This document shows, one piece after another, positions 1-7,386 of a stretch of DNA of 19,480 nt. The translations under genes were made by a program, and so were the position numbers. Position 1 is the first letter of the stretch, and every line of letters begins with the position of its first letter. The notes below the pieces were generated by a model. The model ran no database searches and was not told the DNA's origin. It saw only the letters and a list, made by a program, of their open reading frames with translations. This DNA is from Methanothrix sp. (GTDB lineage Archaea > Halobacteriota > Methanosarcinia > Methanotrichales > Methanotrichaceae): the NCBI GenBank assembly GCA_011620785.1, contig WOYM01000031.1, positions 1 to 19,480 of the forward strand. Direction: 5' to 3'.

Positions 1-426
1 ATACGATATTGCAAAAGCCAAAATATTCTAATTTTTTAAATATTTTAATTATTTATTAATTTTTATTTTTTATGTTATGCATCTTCTGAGTGAGAAGTGA
101 GGATAGATAAATAATCTCTATAATTTATATTTTTAATATTATTAGATGGTTGCTGGGCTTGATTGGTCCGCGGATAAAATGATATGAGAAGTGCTCGAAC
201 ATTCCCCTGTTGCATCCTTGAGGTTATCGCCATTCAAGAGGCGCATTGGTTTTAAGAACAATGAAAACAGAGTATTCCCAGAGCTGAGCGTCAGGCCATG
301 CCGGTTGATCGCCTGAAGTGCAACAATACAGCAATGAGGAGGCTGCCTTTTGAAGAGTTGGTAACTGAGAATAGGGAAATCACCCCTTCGCGAACATTGT
401 AGCTTCATAGCTAAATTGTTTGGCTA
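1..426. other. Gene-poor left end, AT-rich at 1-141
   Basis: The first 140 bases are made almost entirely of A/T runs, unlike the rest of the window. Positions 142-426 have ordinary composition. An 88-codon minus-strand frame exists there (142-408), but it has no recognisable motif, signal peptide or family resemblance, and I do not call it a gene. The AT-rich block may be a promoter or terminator region for a gene beyond the left edge. No tRNA, repeat or transposase feature was recognised. Confidence 0.4.
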
Positions 427-1563
427 CTAGCTCTCTTGGAGGGGATCGCCGGGAGCTGATCTTTTCATGGTGGGAAGAAAGCTGGCAGATACGGCCAGTA
501 TTGGTCCCAGGATCATCCCCGATCCTGCCAGGAGAGCTATGGTTCCTATCATTGCCAGAAGAGATCTCTGCAGAATTCCTGCCTCTCCCCTGGCCAGGCG
601 GATAGATGCCACTCCCAAGAGAGCATGGAACAGGATTATGGCCATGGTGATATAGACCTCTGGACCATAAGGAGCCCGGCTGAGGCTGTAGATCATTTGA
701 GTTATGACCAGAGAGCTGGTGCCGAGAAACAGAAAGCCGGCCAAAGTCCCAGTCAGGCTGAAGGAGCTGCGACGACTTCCTCTCCAGTATATGAGCCCTC
801 CAGCGATTAAAGCCACCAGATATGGAATGAGGATCATAATGATGCTCTGCCCCTCCCAGATGTAAACCGATGCGATCTGGATCGGAGCGATCATCCTGTC
901 GGTGAAGCTGAACTCCTCGCGATATCCCACCACTAAACCATAGTGGCCTCCTTCTTTCGCATCTGCTTCTGCCGCTGCCAATGATGCTTCTTCTTTCATG
1001 CCGTTTTTGGTGTTCTCATAGACAGCGGCATAATACCGGCCTGATTGAGGTGCAGAGAGGTTGATCTCTAACAGCTCTATGAAGCTGCTGGGCCCAAAGG
1101 GCTCATAGGTCGCTATCCCTTCCTTTCCATCGGCTGCAAGAGCACCCAGATCCTTAAGGCTCTCAGGAAGGACGATATTCTTAGGAAGAGCAGAATTCTC
1201 AAGAAAAACGCCACCCTCGAGGGATATGTTGCCCTCCGGCAGCTGGGCGGATGAGCTGCTCTGAATCCCGATGCCAGGCCCTATCAGGAGCAGGTCTGGC
1301 AGAAAGCCCTCGTCTGCCGGGTCTGTGGATTTGAGCAGCCCCAGATAGATTCTCTCTCCTTCTCTGACATCAATGCTGAAATAATGAACGGTTTCGTTCT
1401 CTAAAACGGCATAAACCGCCCAGGATTTAGCTGGATTAGAGATATGCAGGGCAGAGGATATATCCTCATTTCCTCCTCCTATGAGAGGCACATGTCCGGC
1501 AGCGGTAAATGGAAGCAGGAGCATGACCAGCAACAAGGCAAAGATGACTCTCTCAGGCGACAC
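427..1563 (-). CDS. Secreted/membrane protein, signal peptide and C-terminal TM helices
   Basis: The 378-residue protein starts with a signal peptide (hydrophobic FALLLVMLLLPFTAAG, residues about 8-23). A roughly 200-residue hydrophilic region follows, probably extracytoplasmic, containing phrases such as YFSIDVREGERIYLGL that suggest a beta-sandwich. The C-terminal third holds about four hydrophobic helices (around residues 240-262, 272-298, 303-323 and 335-360). The start is a GTG at 1561-1563, because no in-frame ATG precedes the signal peptide; a GAGG lies very close upstream, so the ribosome binding site is weak. It is divergent from the FAS1-domain gene, about 106 bases away. I cannot assign a family or function. 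The topology suggests a cell-surface protein anchored by its C-terminal bundle. Confidence 0.75.
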   Translation of the reverse strand: MSPERVIFALLLVMLLLPFTAAGHVPLIGGGNEDISSALHISNPAKSWAVYAVLENETVHYFSIDVREGERIYLGLLKSTDPADEGFLPDLLLIGPGIGIQSSSSAQLPEGNISLEGGVFLENSALPKNIVLPESLKDLGALAADGKEGIATYEPFGPSSFIELLEINLSAPQSGRYYAAVYENTKNGMKEEASLAAAEADAKEGGHYGLVVGYREEFSFTDRMIAPIQIASVYIWEGQSIIMILIPYLVALIAGGLIYWRGSRRSSFSLTGTLAGFLFLGTSSLVITQMIYSLSRAPYGPEVYITMAIILFHALLGVASIRLARGEAGILQRSLLAMIGTIALLAGSGMILGPILAVSASFLPTMKRSAPGDPLQES

Positions 1564-1657
1564 ATCCTCGCATAGCCGTTCTATCAGTATTGAATATTTC
1601 GGCTTATGCAGAAGGTTTATCTTTTATCCAGTTGATAAACTATCCAGCGAAATGAGT

Positions 1658-1663
1658 GGAGGT
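1658..1663 (+). promoter_or_regulatory. Ribosome binding site of the FAS1-domain gene
   Basis: GGAGGT lies six bases before the ATG at 1670. It decides the start: the reading frame is open from 1481, but the extra N-terminal residues overlap the divergent gene and precede the signal peptide. Confidence 0.8.
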
Positions 1664-1669
1664 TATGAT

Positions 1670-2611
1670 ATGACAAGGAAAAATTTGATATTCCTGAGTC
1701 TGTTGTTCATTACGGGATGGCTTTGCATGGGTTCATGCCTGGCACAAAATAATACAACTGCTCATGGAGTCCTGGATGCTGCCGGGGAATTGGGCCTGAC
1801 TGAGTTCTCAGAATTGGCTGAAAGCACGGGTTTTGCGAATACTTTGGACAATCAGGGTGTCCTCCTCTTCGATTCCGGATCTTTTGTGATCTTCGCCCCC
1901 AGCGATGATGCTTTTTCCGCCATCGACGACATGAACATGAACATTCTCATTGAGAATCAGACGGAGCTTGAGCGGGTTCTCTCTTATCATGCGGTCTGGA
2001 ACAGCGGTTCCTTTGTGAATATCTCCGATATTGATAGCGCAAGGACTCTGCAGGGTGAGAACCTCAGTATCAACAGCACCGACGGTCTGATGGTGAATGG
2101 TGCCAATGCCACAGAGAGCATTCAATACGATAACGGTGTCATCTATGTAATCGACAAGGTGCTCATGCCTGAAAAGAGCTCGATGGCTGGCGCGGCCAAG
2201 GCAGCAGAGAATCTGGGTGCAACGGATTTTGCCTCTGCCATTGTCGCTGAAGGGCTGGAGGATAGGCTGAATGGCCAGGGGCTTATGGGAATCACCACCC
2301 TGGGAGAAGGGCCGTTTACCATCTTCGCTCCCAGCGATGAGGCATTTGATGCCGCCAAGTCCACCGTCGACTCGATCAAAAAGCAGGATATGGGAATGAT
2401 AGACCTGCTCGGCTATCATATGGTTGAGGCAAAGGATCTCATCAATATGACCGAATCCGGCTCCGCCAAAACCCTGCAGGGAGAATCTCTGGCAGTAGAT
2501 TCCGCCACCGGCTATGTGAGCATGGCCAGGGTATTGGGATCAGAGAGGTACAACAACGGCGTCGTCTATCTGATCGATCAGGTTTTAGTGCCTATAAGCC
2601 TGAGCATGTGA
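1670..2611 (+). CDS. Secreted protein with two fasciclin (FAS1) domains
   Basis: This 313-residue protein has a signal peptide (hydrophobic core LIFLSLLFITGWLCMGSCLA, residues 6-25) followed by two tandem FAS1 domains, about residues 32-168 and 172-312. Each has the FAS1 H1 block (FVIFAPSDDAF in the first, FTIFAPSDEAF in the second), a central YH motif (LSYHAV, LGYHMV) and the terminal H2 block (GVIYVIDKVLMP, GVVYLIDQVLVP). FAS1 domains mediate surface adhesion or protein-protein contacts. They are common among secreted proteins of Methanosarcinales and have no catalytic activity. No C-terminal anchor is visible. The SC near the cleavage region could allow lipidation, but the context LCMGSC is not a clear lipobox. 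Identification of the domains is secure; the cellular role is inferred. Confidence 0.93.
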   Translation: MTRKNLIFLSLLFITGWLCMGSCLAQNNTTAHGVLDAAGELGLTEFSELAESTGFANTLDNQGVLLFDSGSFVIFAPSDDAFSAIDDMNMNILIENQTELERVLSYHAVWNSGSFVNISDIDSARTLQGENLSINSTDGLMVNGANATESIQYDNGVIYVIDKVLMPEKSSMAGAAKAAENLGATDFASAIVAEGLEDRLNGQGLMGITTLGEGPFTIFAPSDEAFDAAKSTVDSIKKQDMGMIDLLGYHMVEAKDLINMTESGSAKTLQGESLAVDSATGYVSMARVLGSERYNNGVVYLIDQVLVPISLSM

Positions 2612-2648
2612 GGCTCATCCTCACCCATACCAAATAGCGAAGAGCCAA

Positions 2649-2685
2649 TTTTTTTAACTGGGATCGAGATCGATCACGATCCTCG
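2649..2685 (+). terminator. T-run and imperfect hairpin after the FAS1-domain gene
   Basis: A seven-T run (2649-2655) follows the stop codon by about 38 bases, typical of archaeal U-tract termination. Just downstream an imperfect inverted repeat, CGAGATCG (2665-2672) and CGATCCTCG (2677-2685) around a four-base loop, lies between this gene and the convergent one. Confidence 0.5.
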
Positions 2686-2729
2686 ATTCTCATCTTCTTT
2701 TGATCTGCAGAATTCAGATCTTCTCAATT

Positions 2730-3449
2730 TCAGCTGCATTTGAGGCATTTGAATACCTCATCCGCGCTGATTGACACGGGATTTGATGGAATGAAGTTCA
2801 AATAAACGCTGTCATGGCCCAGCCAGCTGTAGTTTTCTCCCTGAATGATATAATTGCTCTTTATGGTCATATTCCTTGATATGTGAAATGTGCCGATGTA
2901 TTCCTCTTCCATCATCAGGGCCGGATTTCTCCAGGGATTGTTCGTTTTGCTGCTCCTCCCCAAATCCGCGCCATCCTGGGTGGACTGATCAGCCTGAAAT
3001 ACACCAATGCTGACCTTGCCTTCGGTTACAGTCTCGTCGATCCTCATGCCAATGGAATTAGAGCTGATACGTGTCGAATCTCCCTCCTGGTAGCTTCTCT
3101 CCGAGACTGTGTACTCCGATGATCCTGAGATCTCATGCGCTGACTGGATGGAGTGATGCAGGGATGCGTCTGGCGAGTCCTTGCTGAGCACCTGAGTCCG
3201 GCTGGCGATGGGTGAATAGAATGATATGGGATGCGACGAAGAATATCCATTGAACGAAGAATTGACAATAGGAGAAGTCGGGTCGGGTGAAGCGGCAATT
3301 CGGTCCAGCAGATCCTCTTGAGATGCCCCTGCACAGCCTATCAAGGGTGATTGGATTGCCGCCAGGAGGCAGATTATGACAGAAAACTGCATTGCAGCAT
3401 TCCAACTGATCCGGAGAGGAATGAGGTGTATTTTGCCTTTTGCAGCCAT
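2730..3449 (-). CDS. Exported hypothetical protein, Ser-rich
   Basis: A 239-residue protein with a basic N-terminus (MAAKGKIHLIPLR), a hydrophobic segment (about residues 20-37) and the sequence LIGCAGAS, which could be a lipobox-like or ordinary signal cleavage site. The mature part is rich in Ser, Asn, Asp and Thr, with no domain I recognise, and ends in a small Cys pair (KCLKC) four residues from the C-terminus. The ATG at 3447-3449 was chosen over the longer TTG frame (3530) because a TATA-like element, TTAAAATATA on the minus strand at 3491-3500, lies about 45 bases upstream of the ATG and inside the longer frame. Function unknown; export is inferred. Confidence 0.6.
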   Translation of the reverse strand: MAAKGKIHLIPLRISWNAAMQFSVIICLLAAIQSPLIGCAGASQEDLLDRIAASPDPTSPIVNSSFNGYSSSHPISFYSPIASRTQVLSKDSPDASLHHSIQSAHEISGSSEYTVSERSYQEGDSTRISSNSIGMRIDETVTEGKVSIGVFQADQSTQDGADLGRSSKTNNPWRNPALMMEEEYIGTFHISRNMTIKSNYIIQGENYSWLGHDSVYLNFIPSNPVSISADEVFKCLKCS

Positions 3450-3490
3450 TTGATCTTCATCTTCCTGCAAGCACCCTTGGCTCCGGAGCA

Positions 3491-3500
3491 TATATTTTAA
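3491..3500 (-). promoter_or_regulatory. TATA box of the exported hypothetical gene
   Basis: Read on the minus strand this is TTAAAATATA, about 45 bases before the ATG at 3449. This gives an expected leader of roughly 20 bases and supports that start. Confidence 0.45.
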
Positions 3501-3533
3501 TCGGTTGAATCTCGAATTAACCTTGGCCAACCG

Positions 3534-3932
3534 TTATGCATTGATCTTTGGGGGATATATGACCAGATTTCGGCCGCCGGTCAGGACCTTTGAAATAATC
3601 CAGTACATCAGGTCTGGCAGTCGGCAGAGAGTATCCTCCAGTTTAGAGGATATGGGATACTCCCTTCCGTCAGGAGTTCCCCTCTCCCATTTGCAGCCAT
3701 TCAAAATGGAATCGTTGATCCCATCATCAAAAATAGGGCATAGCTTGCCATCCTTATTTAAGGCGAAACCATTAATGATGTGCGTGTTTATGTCCTCTCC
3801 CTGAAAATCGCAGGTTTGAATGCATAGTGCTGCCCGACCGCCTTCGGATAGAATAAAGAAGTACCGGCCGGGATTTTCCAGGAGGTCGCAGAGCAACTTT
3901 CTGCGGCTAACCTCGATGCCGATCTTTATCAT
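3534..3932 (-). CDS. Hypothetical protein, 132 aa
   Basis: A 132-residue soluble protein beginning MIKIGIEVSRRKLLCDLLEN. There is no signal peptide or membrane helix. Four Cys residues are spread through the chain without a metal-binding spacing, and the central region (INTHIINGFALNKDGKLCPIF) looks like alternating beta strands. I do not recognise the family. The ATG at 3930-3932 is preferred over an in-frame TTG at 3941. An AT-rich TATA-like stretch lies upstream in the spacer shared with queE. The gene ends just upstream of the exported protein's promoter, so the two are probably transcribed separately. Confidence 0.5.
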   Translation of the reverse strand: MIKIGIEVSRRKLLCDLLENPGRYFFILSEGGRAALCIQTCDFQGEDINTHIINGFALNKDGKLCPIFDDGINDSILNGCKWERGTPDGREYPISSKLEDTLCRLPDLMYWIISKVLTGGRNLVIYPPKINA

Positions 3933-4169
3933 AATCCCCAAACCCCATATAGCCTATAATGTAATGTTAAATAATTAACAATAAAAGGTTATATGTTTTT
4001 TGGTCGTTCTTTCAAATGCTGAATAAGCTTTTGCCATTACTGCTAGCAAGCGGATGTGTTGCTCTATGAGAGAAAGGAATCGCGAGATAATGAGAGATAT
4101 GCCTGGAAGCGCTATAAGAAAGTCGCAATGGTGGGTCGATTCAACATCAATACCTGTGAGTATAATAGC

Positions 4170-4775
4170 ATGAAGCTGATTGAGATATTCCGTTCATTGC
4201 AGGGAGAAGGGCCCGCCATGGGTAGGCCGGCACTGTTTATAAGGCTCTCGGGCTGCAATCTGAATTGCGAGGGCTGCGACACCGATCTGAAGCCATCGTT
4301 GGATCTATCCGTCCGCGAATTACTGAAGAGAATTGAGGGCCAGGGCAAGAGGGTGATCATTACCGGCGGTGAGCCAACCTTGCAGATGAATGAGTTGGTG
4401 GATCTGATCTGCAGGCTTTGCAGCCGGGGGATGGAGATTCACATCGAGAGCAATGGCACCAATATCATTCCCCAGGAGATTCTGGAGAAGATTCACTGCG
4501 CTGTAGTAAGCCCCAAGAGAGGATCTAACTTTAACCTCGGCTTTTGGGCGAATAAGAGCAACGTCCACCTCAAATTCGTACTCGGAAAGCCTGACTGGTG
4601 CTGGAATGAGGAGGAGCTGAAACAACTCATTCCCATTCTCGATCGAGAGAGAGTATGGATAATGGCCTATGGGGCGGACCAGGGAATGCAGAATGCTAGT
4701 GAGGCCTGGGACCTGGCGCTGAAGCTGGGAACAAACTACTCCGATCGCCTGCATATAAGATTAAAACGAAGCTGA
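4170..4775 (+). CDS. queE: 7-carboxy-7-deazaguanine synthase (QueE)
   Basis: A radical-SAM enzyme that converts 6-carboxy-tetrahydropterin to 7-carboxy-7-deazaguanine, the committed ring contraction leading to preQ0 and, in archaea, archaeosine in tRNA. The 201-residue protein shows the family start (SLQGEG, residues 9-14), the 4Fe-4S/SAM motif CNLNCEGC (Cys29, Cys33, Cys36), the SAM-binding TGGEP and the ESNGT strand. Length is normal for archaeal QueE. The frame is open from 4056, but family proteins start at MKLIEIF, so ATG 4170 is chosen; the ribosome binding site there (GTGAG) is weak. No queC, queD or tgt partner is in the window. A 7-bp inverted repeat (4788-4794 and 4824-4830) follows the gene. 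Confidence 0.9.
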   Translation: MKLIEIFRSLQGEGPAMGRPALFIRLSGCNLNCEGCDTDLKPSLDLSVRELLKRIEGQGKRVIITGGEPTLQMNELVDLICRLCSRGMEIHIESNGTNIIPQEILEKIHCAVVSPKRGSNFNLGFWANKSNVHLKFVLGKPDWCWNEEELKQLIPILDRERVWIMAYGADQGMQNASEAWDLALKLGTNYSDRLHIRLKRS

Positions 4776-4949
4776 TAGGGGATGGATCCGCCCGCAGGGA
4801 GTAATCAGAAGGGTATCTAGGCACGGGCGGTCTAACTCATAGTAATGTCGGTGGATATGAATAGCTTGGCCGTGCAGTGCGAAAGTATTCGCAAGGATGG
4901 GATGAAAGAGGACAAGTCAGATCAAGAGGATAATGTTGAGGATGTTTTT

Positions 4950-5136
4950 ATGAAGACGATTATAATCGAGGTTTATGGAAAGGGGAGCGCCTTGGCAGAG
5001 CTGGATGGGCGAAATCCCATCATTGAAAGATGAGAATCCATCGGCTTCTTCAGAGGCAGGAGACATCTGCTACTGGTCCCCAGGGCCTGCATTATGCATA
5101 TTCTTCGGCCAGACCCAGCGGAAAAAGAGGCTTTAA
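4950..5136 (+). pseudogene. Degraded cyclophilin-like protein (TM1367/DUF3830-like)
   Basis: Two pieces of one small-protein family lie in different frames. The first, from ATG 4950 with GAGG at 4938-4941, reads MKTIIIEVYGKGSALAELDG and stops at 5033. The second, shifted by one base, covers about 5020-5136 and reads DENPSASSEAGDICYWSPG followed by PALCIFFGQT, then a stop. In the intact family the N-terminal strand and the GD-x-x-YW-x-PG-x-A-x-C-x-FFG segment are separated by about 40-50 residues containing a WGDEIYF-type motif; that middle is absent here. The gene has therefore lost an internal piece and carries a frameshift. Family assignment is from memory of the motif; I am moderately sure. 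Confidence 0.6.
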
Positions 5137-5340
5137 GCCAAAAAGAGCTTGGAGACCAGACCCCTGTCAAGACCAACCCCCGGAGACATGTTTGGAGGGA
5201 TGCGGCAATGGCAGGGGCATCATTTCTCTTTCTCCGAGCGGGCAGGGGTGCGCAGGGAAGTAATATGCCAGTTAAGGGGAAGAGGTTTTTCTCCTGCCCC
5301 AAAGGGCTGGTCGAAGCAGAAGGGGCCTGAATCCTATAAC

Positions 5341-5350
5341 CTTTAAATAT
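5341..5350 (+). promoter_or_regulatory. TATA box upstream of tRNA-Gly
   Basis: CTTTAAATAT lies about 46 bases before the tRNA 5' end, giving an expected leader of some 20-25 bases to be removed by RNase P. Confidence 0.5.
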
Positions 5351-5395
5351 TGGAAGCTGAGAAAGGGAAGCACGTCGTATGTTCTGCGACAAGGA

Positions 5396-5467
5396 GCGGC
5401 TGTGGTCCAGCGGTTATGACATGAGCTTCCCAAGCTCGTAACCCGGGTTCGAATCCCGGCAGCCGCA
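5396..5467 (+). tRNA. tRNA-Gly (CCC anticodon)
   Basis: A 72-base cloverleaf: acceptor GCGGCTG pairs with CAGCCGC, with discriminator A at 5467. The anticodon arm TGAGC-TTCCCAA-GCTCG places CCC at positions 34-36 (reads GGG, glycine). The T arm is CCGGG-TTCGAAT-CCCGG. CCA is not encoded, as is common in archaea, and no intron is present. Degraded gene fragments flank it on both sides. Confidence 0.95.
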
Positions 5468-5470
5468 CCT

Positions 5471-5710
5471 GGTATATTTTTGGTTTTGATGACCCATGTG
5501 CTTTGTAAAGACGAGGGGCATGGATTTGCCTGTCCGGAAAACAGGCTCTCCTTTTACGCCATCACAGAAGCATTCCTAAGAGAGCACCTGGGCGGGAGCT
5601 ATCAGCCCATCGGCCAGGACTTCGCAGGGGCAAACCTCACCGTCCCCGCCGGCTCAAATCAGGTCCCCGGCCTTGAGGAAGCGCTTAAAGCATTCTTAAA
5701 TGTGGGCTAA
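5471..5710 (+). pseudogene. C-terminal remnant of S9 prolyl-oligopeptidase family peptidase
   Basis: The open frame after the tRNA encodes about 79 residues that match only the last part of S9-family serine peptidases: the THVL-x-x-DEGHGF segment carrying the catalytic His, ENRLSFYAITEAFLREHLGG, then PIGQDF and a C-terminal tail. The catalytic Ser and Asp and the whole beta-propeller, normally some 550 residues more, are missing. Homology begins within a few bases of the tRNA 3' end. There is no convincing ribosome binding site or start (TTG 5480 or ATG 5489). It is read as a truncated, non-functional fragment left by a rearrangement at the tRNA. Confidence 0.8.
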
Positions 5711-5743
5711 GTGGCCGGGCGCATATAGTCCATTTTCCCATTC

Positions 5744-5751
5744 TTTTTTTT
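5744..5751 (+). terminator. T-run terminator candidate
   Basis: Eight consecutive T residues follow the peptidase remnant by about 33 bases and precede the glnA promoter region; consistent with an archaeal U-tract terminator. Confidence 0.4.
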
Positions 5752-5910
5752 AATCACCCGCGCTTTTAAACCAATGAGCATTTTCTTTTCGATCAGTTTT
5801 TATTATGAGTTATTCATAGCCATCATATTCCTTTTCAATACAATTGCACGCCTTAGAAATGAACAACATGCGATCATAAATCTTCATAACTTTTCTGCCT
5901 TATTCTCAAA

Positions 5911-5920
5911 TATCTATAAA
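5911..5920 (+). promoter_or_regulatory. TATA box of glnA
   Basis: TATCTATAAA lies about 40 bases before the glnA ATG. A start roughly 25 bases downstream would leave a short leader that still contains the GGAGGT at 5946-5951. I searched the 230-base region by eye for the NrpR operator pattern GGAA-N6-TTCC and did not find it. Confidence 0.5.
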
Positions 5921-5945
5921 TTCCGCTCAACGTTACCTTCTATTT

Positions 5946-5951
5946 GGAGGT
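5946..5951 (+). promoter_or_regulatory. Ribosome binding site of glnA
   Basis: GGAGGT seven bases before ATG 5959. It overlaps the beginning of a slightly longer frame that opens with TTG at 5944 and so decides for the ATG. Confidence 0.8.
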
Positions 5952-5958
5952 AAGAAAA

Positions 5959-7293
5959 ATGGCCCTGCAAACAAGAAATAAAGAGGAAGTCTTTGAGGCA
6001 ATAGACGAATTTAATGTAAGATTTGTCCGAATTTGGTTTACAGATATACTGGGAATCCCCAAGAGCTTCGCTATCAATCCCACGGAGCTTGACGGGGCAT
6101 TCTCCGAGGGCATGGGCTTTGACGGCTCATCCATCGAGGGCTTCGCCAGAATTCACGAGTCGGATATGGTTGCCAAGCCCGATCCAACCACCTTCCAGCT
6201 CATCCCCTGGAGGCAGCAGGAGAACGCTGTGGCCAGGATGTTCTGTGACATCCAGAACCCCGATGGCAGCCTGTATGAGGGCGACCCCAGAAATGTGCTC
6301 AAAAGGAACCTCAGCCGAATCAAAGATGACGGCTATAGCTTCCTGGTGGGCCCGGAGCTGGAGTTCTTCTACTTCAAGGGAGAGAACAACACCGATGTCC
6401 TGGATAACGGCGGATATTTCGACCTGACCACGGCAGATAACGCCACCGACCTGAGACGGGACACCATTCTCGCCCTGGACTCCATGGGAATCGATGTGGA
6501 ATACAGCCACCACGAGGTCGCTCCCTCTCAGCATGAGATCGACCTTCGGTACAAGGATGCCCTCTCCATGGCAGATACGGTGATGACCTACAAGATCACC
6601 GTCAAGGAGATCGCCCGCAGATATGGCTATCATGCCAGCTTCATGCCCAAACCCATCTTCGGCCAGAACGGCAGCGGAATGCACGTCCACCAGTCCCTCT
6701 TCCAGGGCAAGAGGAATGTGATGTTCGATCCAGGTAACGAGTTCAATCTATCCGATGAGGGCAGATACTATATCGCCGGCCTTCTCAGGCACGCTCCCGA
6801 GATCACTGCCGTCACCAACCAGTGGGTTAACTCCTACAAGAGGCTGGTCCCCGGCTACGAGGCTCCCGTCTACATCGCCTGGGCAAGGAGGAACAGATCC
6901 TCTCTGGTCAGAGTGCCCATGTACAAGCCCGGAAAAGAGACCGCCACAAGGGTGGAGTATCGCAGCCCGGATCCGGCAGCCAACCCCTACCTGGCCTTCT
7001 CTGTCATGCTGGCCGCAGGGCTCGCCGGCATCGCCAACAAATACGATCTCCCCTCGCCTCAGGAGCAGGACATCTACCACATGACTGATGAACAGAGGGC
7101 GAAAGCAGGAATCACGTCCCTTCCCGGCAGCCTGAACGATGCCATCCACATCACCGAGAAGAGCACCCTTGTCAGGGAGGCTTTAGGCGAGCATGTCTTC
7201 CGGGCCTTCATCGCCAACAAGAAAGCAGAATGGGATGCCTACCGCATGAACGTCACCCAGTGGGAGCTGAACCGCTACCTTCCACTCCTGTGA
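5959..7293 (+). CDS. glnA: Glutamine synthetase, type I
   Basis: Makes glutamine from glutamate, ammonia and ATP in the cytoplasm; with the glutamate synthase downstream it forms the GS-GOGAT route. The 444-residue length is typical of GSI-alpha enzymes of archaea and Firmicutes. Visible motifs: DGSSIEGF (about residues 54-61), GPELEFFYF (metal-binding Glu), EVAPSQHEIDLRY, the ammonia/ATP-site NGSGMHVHQSL, the R-rich glutamate-binding region around SSLVRVP, and YRSPDPAANPYLAFSVMLAA. The segment around DIYHMTDEQR resembles the GSI-alpha sequence rather than the adenylylation loop of GSI-beta, so regulation by adenylylation is unlikely. It sits 93 bases before the glutamate synthase genes, with a stem-loop and a new TATA box between. 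Confidence 0.97.
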   Translation: MALQTRNKEEVFEAIDEFNVRFVRIWFTDILGIPKSFAINPTELDGAFSEGMGFDGSSIEGFARIHESDMVAKPDPTTFQLIPWRQQENAVARMFCDIQNPDGSLYEGDPRNVLKRNLSRIKDDGYSFLVGPELEFFYFKGENNTDVLDNGGYFDLTTADNATDLRRDTILALDSMGIDVEYSHHEVAPSQHEIDLRYKDALSMADTVMTYKITVKEIARRYGYHASFMPKPIFGQNGSGMHVHQSLFQGKRNVMFDPGNEFNLSDEGRYYIAGLLRHAPEITAVTNQWVNSYKRLVPGYEAPVYIAWARRNRSSLVRVPMYKPGKETATRVEYRSPDPAANPYLAFSVMLAAGLAGIANKYDLPSPQEQDIYHMTDEQRAKAGITSLPGSLNDAIHITEKSTLVREALGEHVFRAFIANKKAEWDAYRMNVTQWELNRYLPLL

Positions 7294-7298
7294 GCATT

Positions 7299-7332
7299 CT
7301 GGGGACGAATCTGTCTGCTCGATTAACCCCAG
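7299..7332 (+). terminator. Stem-loop after glnA
   Basis: CTGGGG (7299-7304) and CCCCAG (7327-7332) can pair across a 22-base loop just after the glnA stop. It is a weak terminator or attenuator candidate, as no long T-run follows. Confidence 0.35.
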
Positions 7333-7340
7333 GGAATTGT

Positions 7341-7349
7341 CTATAAGAG
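7341..7349 (+). promoter_or_regulatory. TATA box of the glutamate synthase operon
   Basis: CTATAAGAG lies about 38-46 bases before the ATG at 7387 and suggests that the glutamate synthase genes can be transcribed independently of glnA. GGAG at 7371-7374 is the only ribosome-binding candidate, 12 bases from the ATG. Confidence 0.45.
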
Positions 7350-7386
7350 ATAGCATCAAGGTCGATGTCTGGAGTTTTTGGTTGCT

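Noticed and set aside
142..408. 88-codon minus-strand open frame
   Set aside because: No motif, family resemblance or ribosome binding site; composition looks like chance coding.
1808..2419. 203-codon frame antisense to the FAS1-domain gene
   Set aside because: Entirely within a well-supported gene on the other strand; a shadow of its codon usage.
4788..4830. 7-bp inverted repeat CCGCCCG / CGGGCGG after queE as a terminator or structured RNA
   Set aside because: The 29-base loop and absence of a following T-run make it weak.
5711..5958. NrpR nitrogen-repressor operator upstream of glnA
   Set aside because: The pattern GGAA-N6-TTCC was not found by eye in this region, nor near 7294-7386.
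6127..6690. 187-codon frame antisense to glnA
   Set aside because: Mirror of the glnA reading frame with no recognisable protein.
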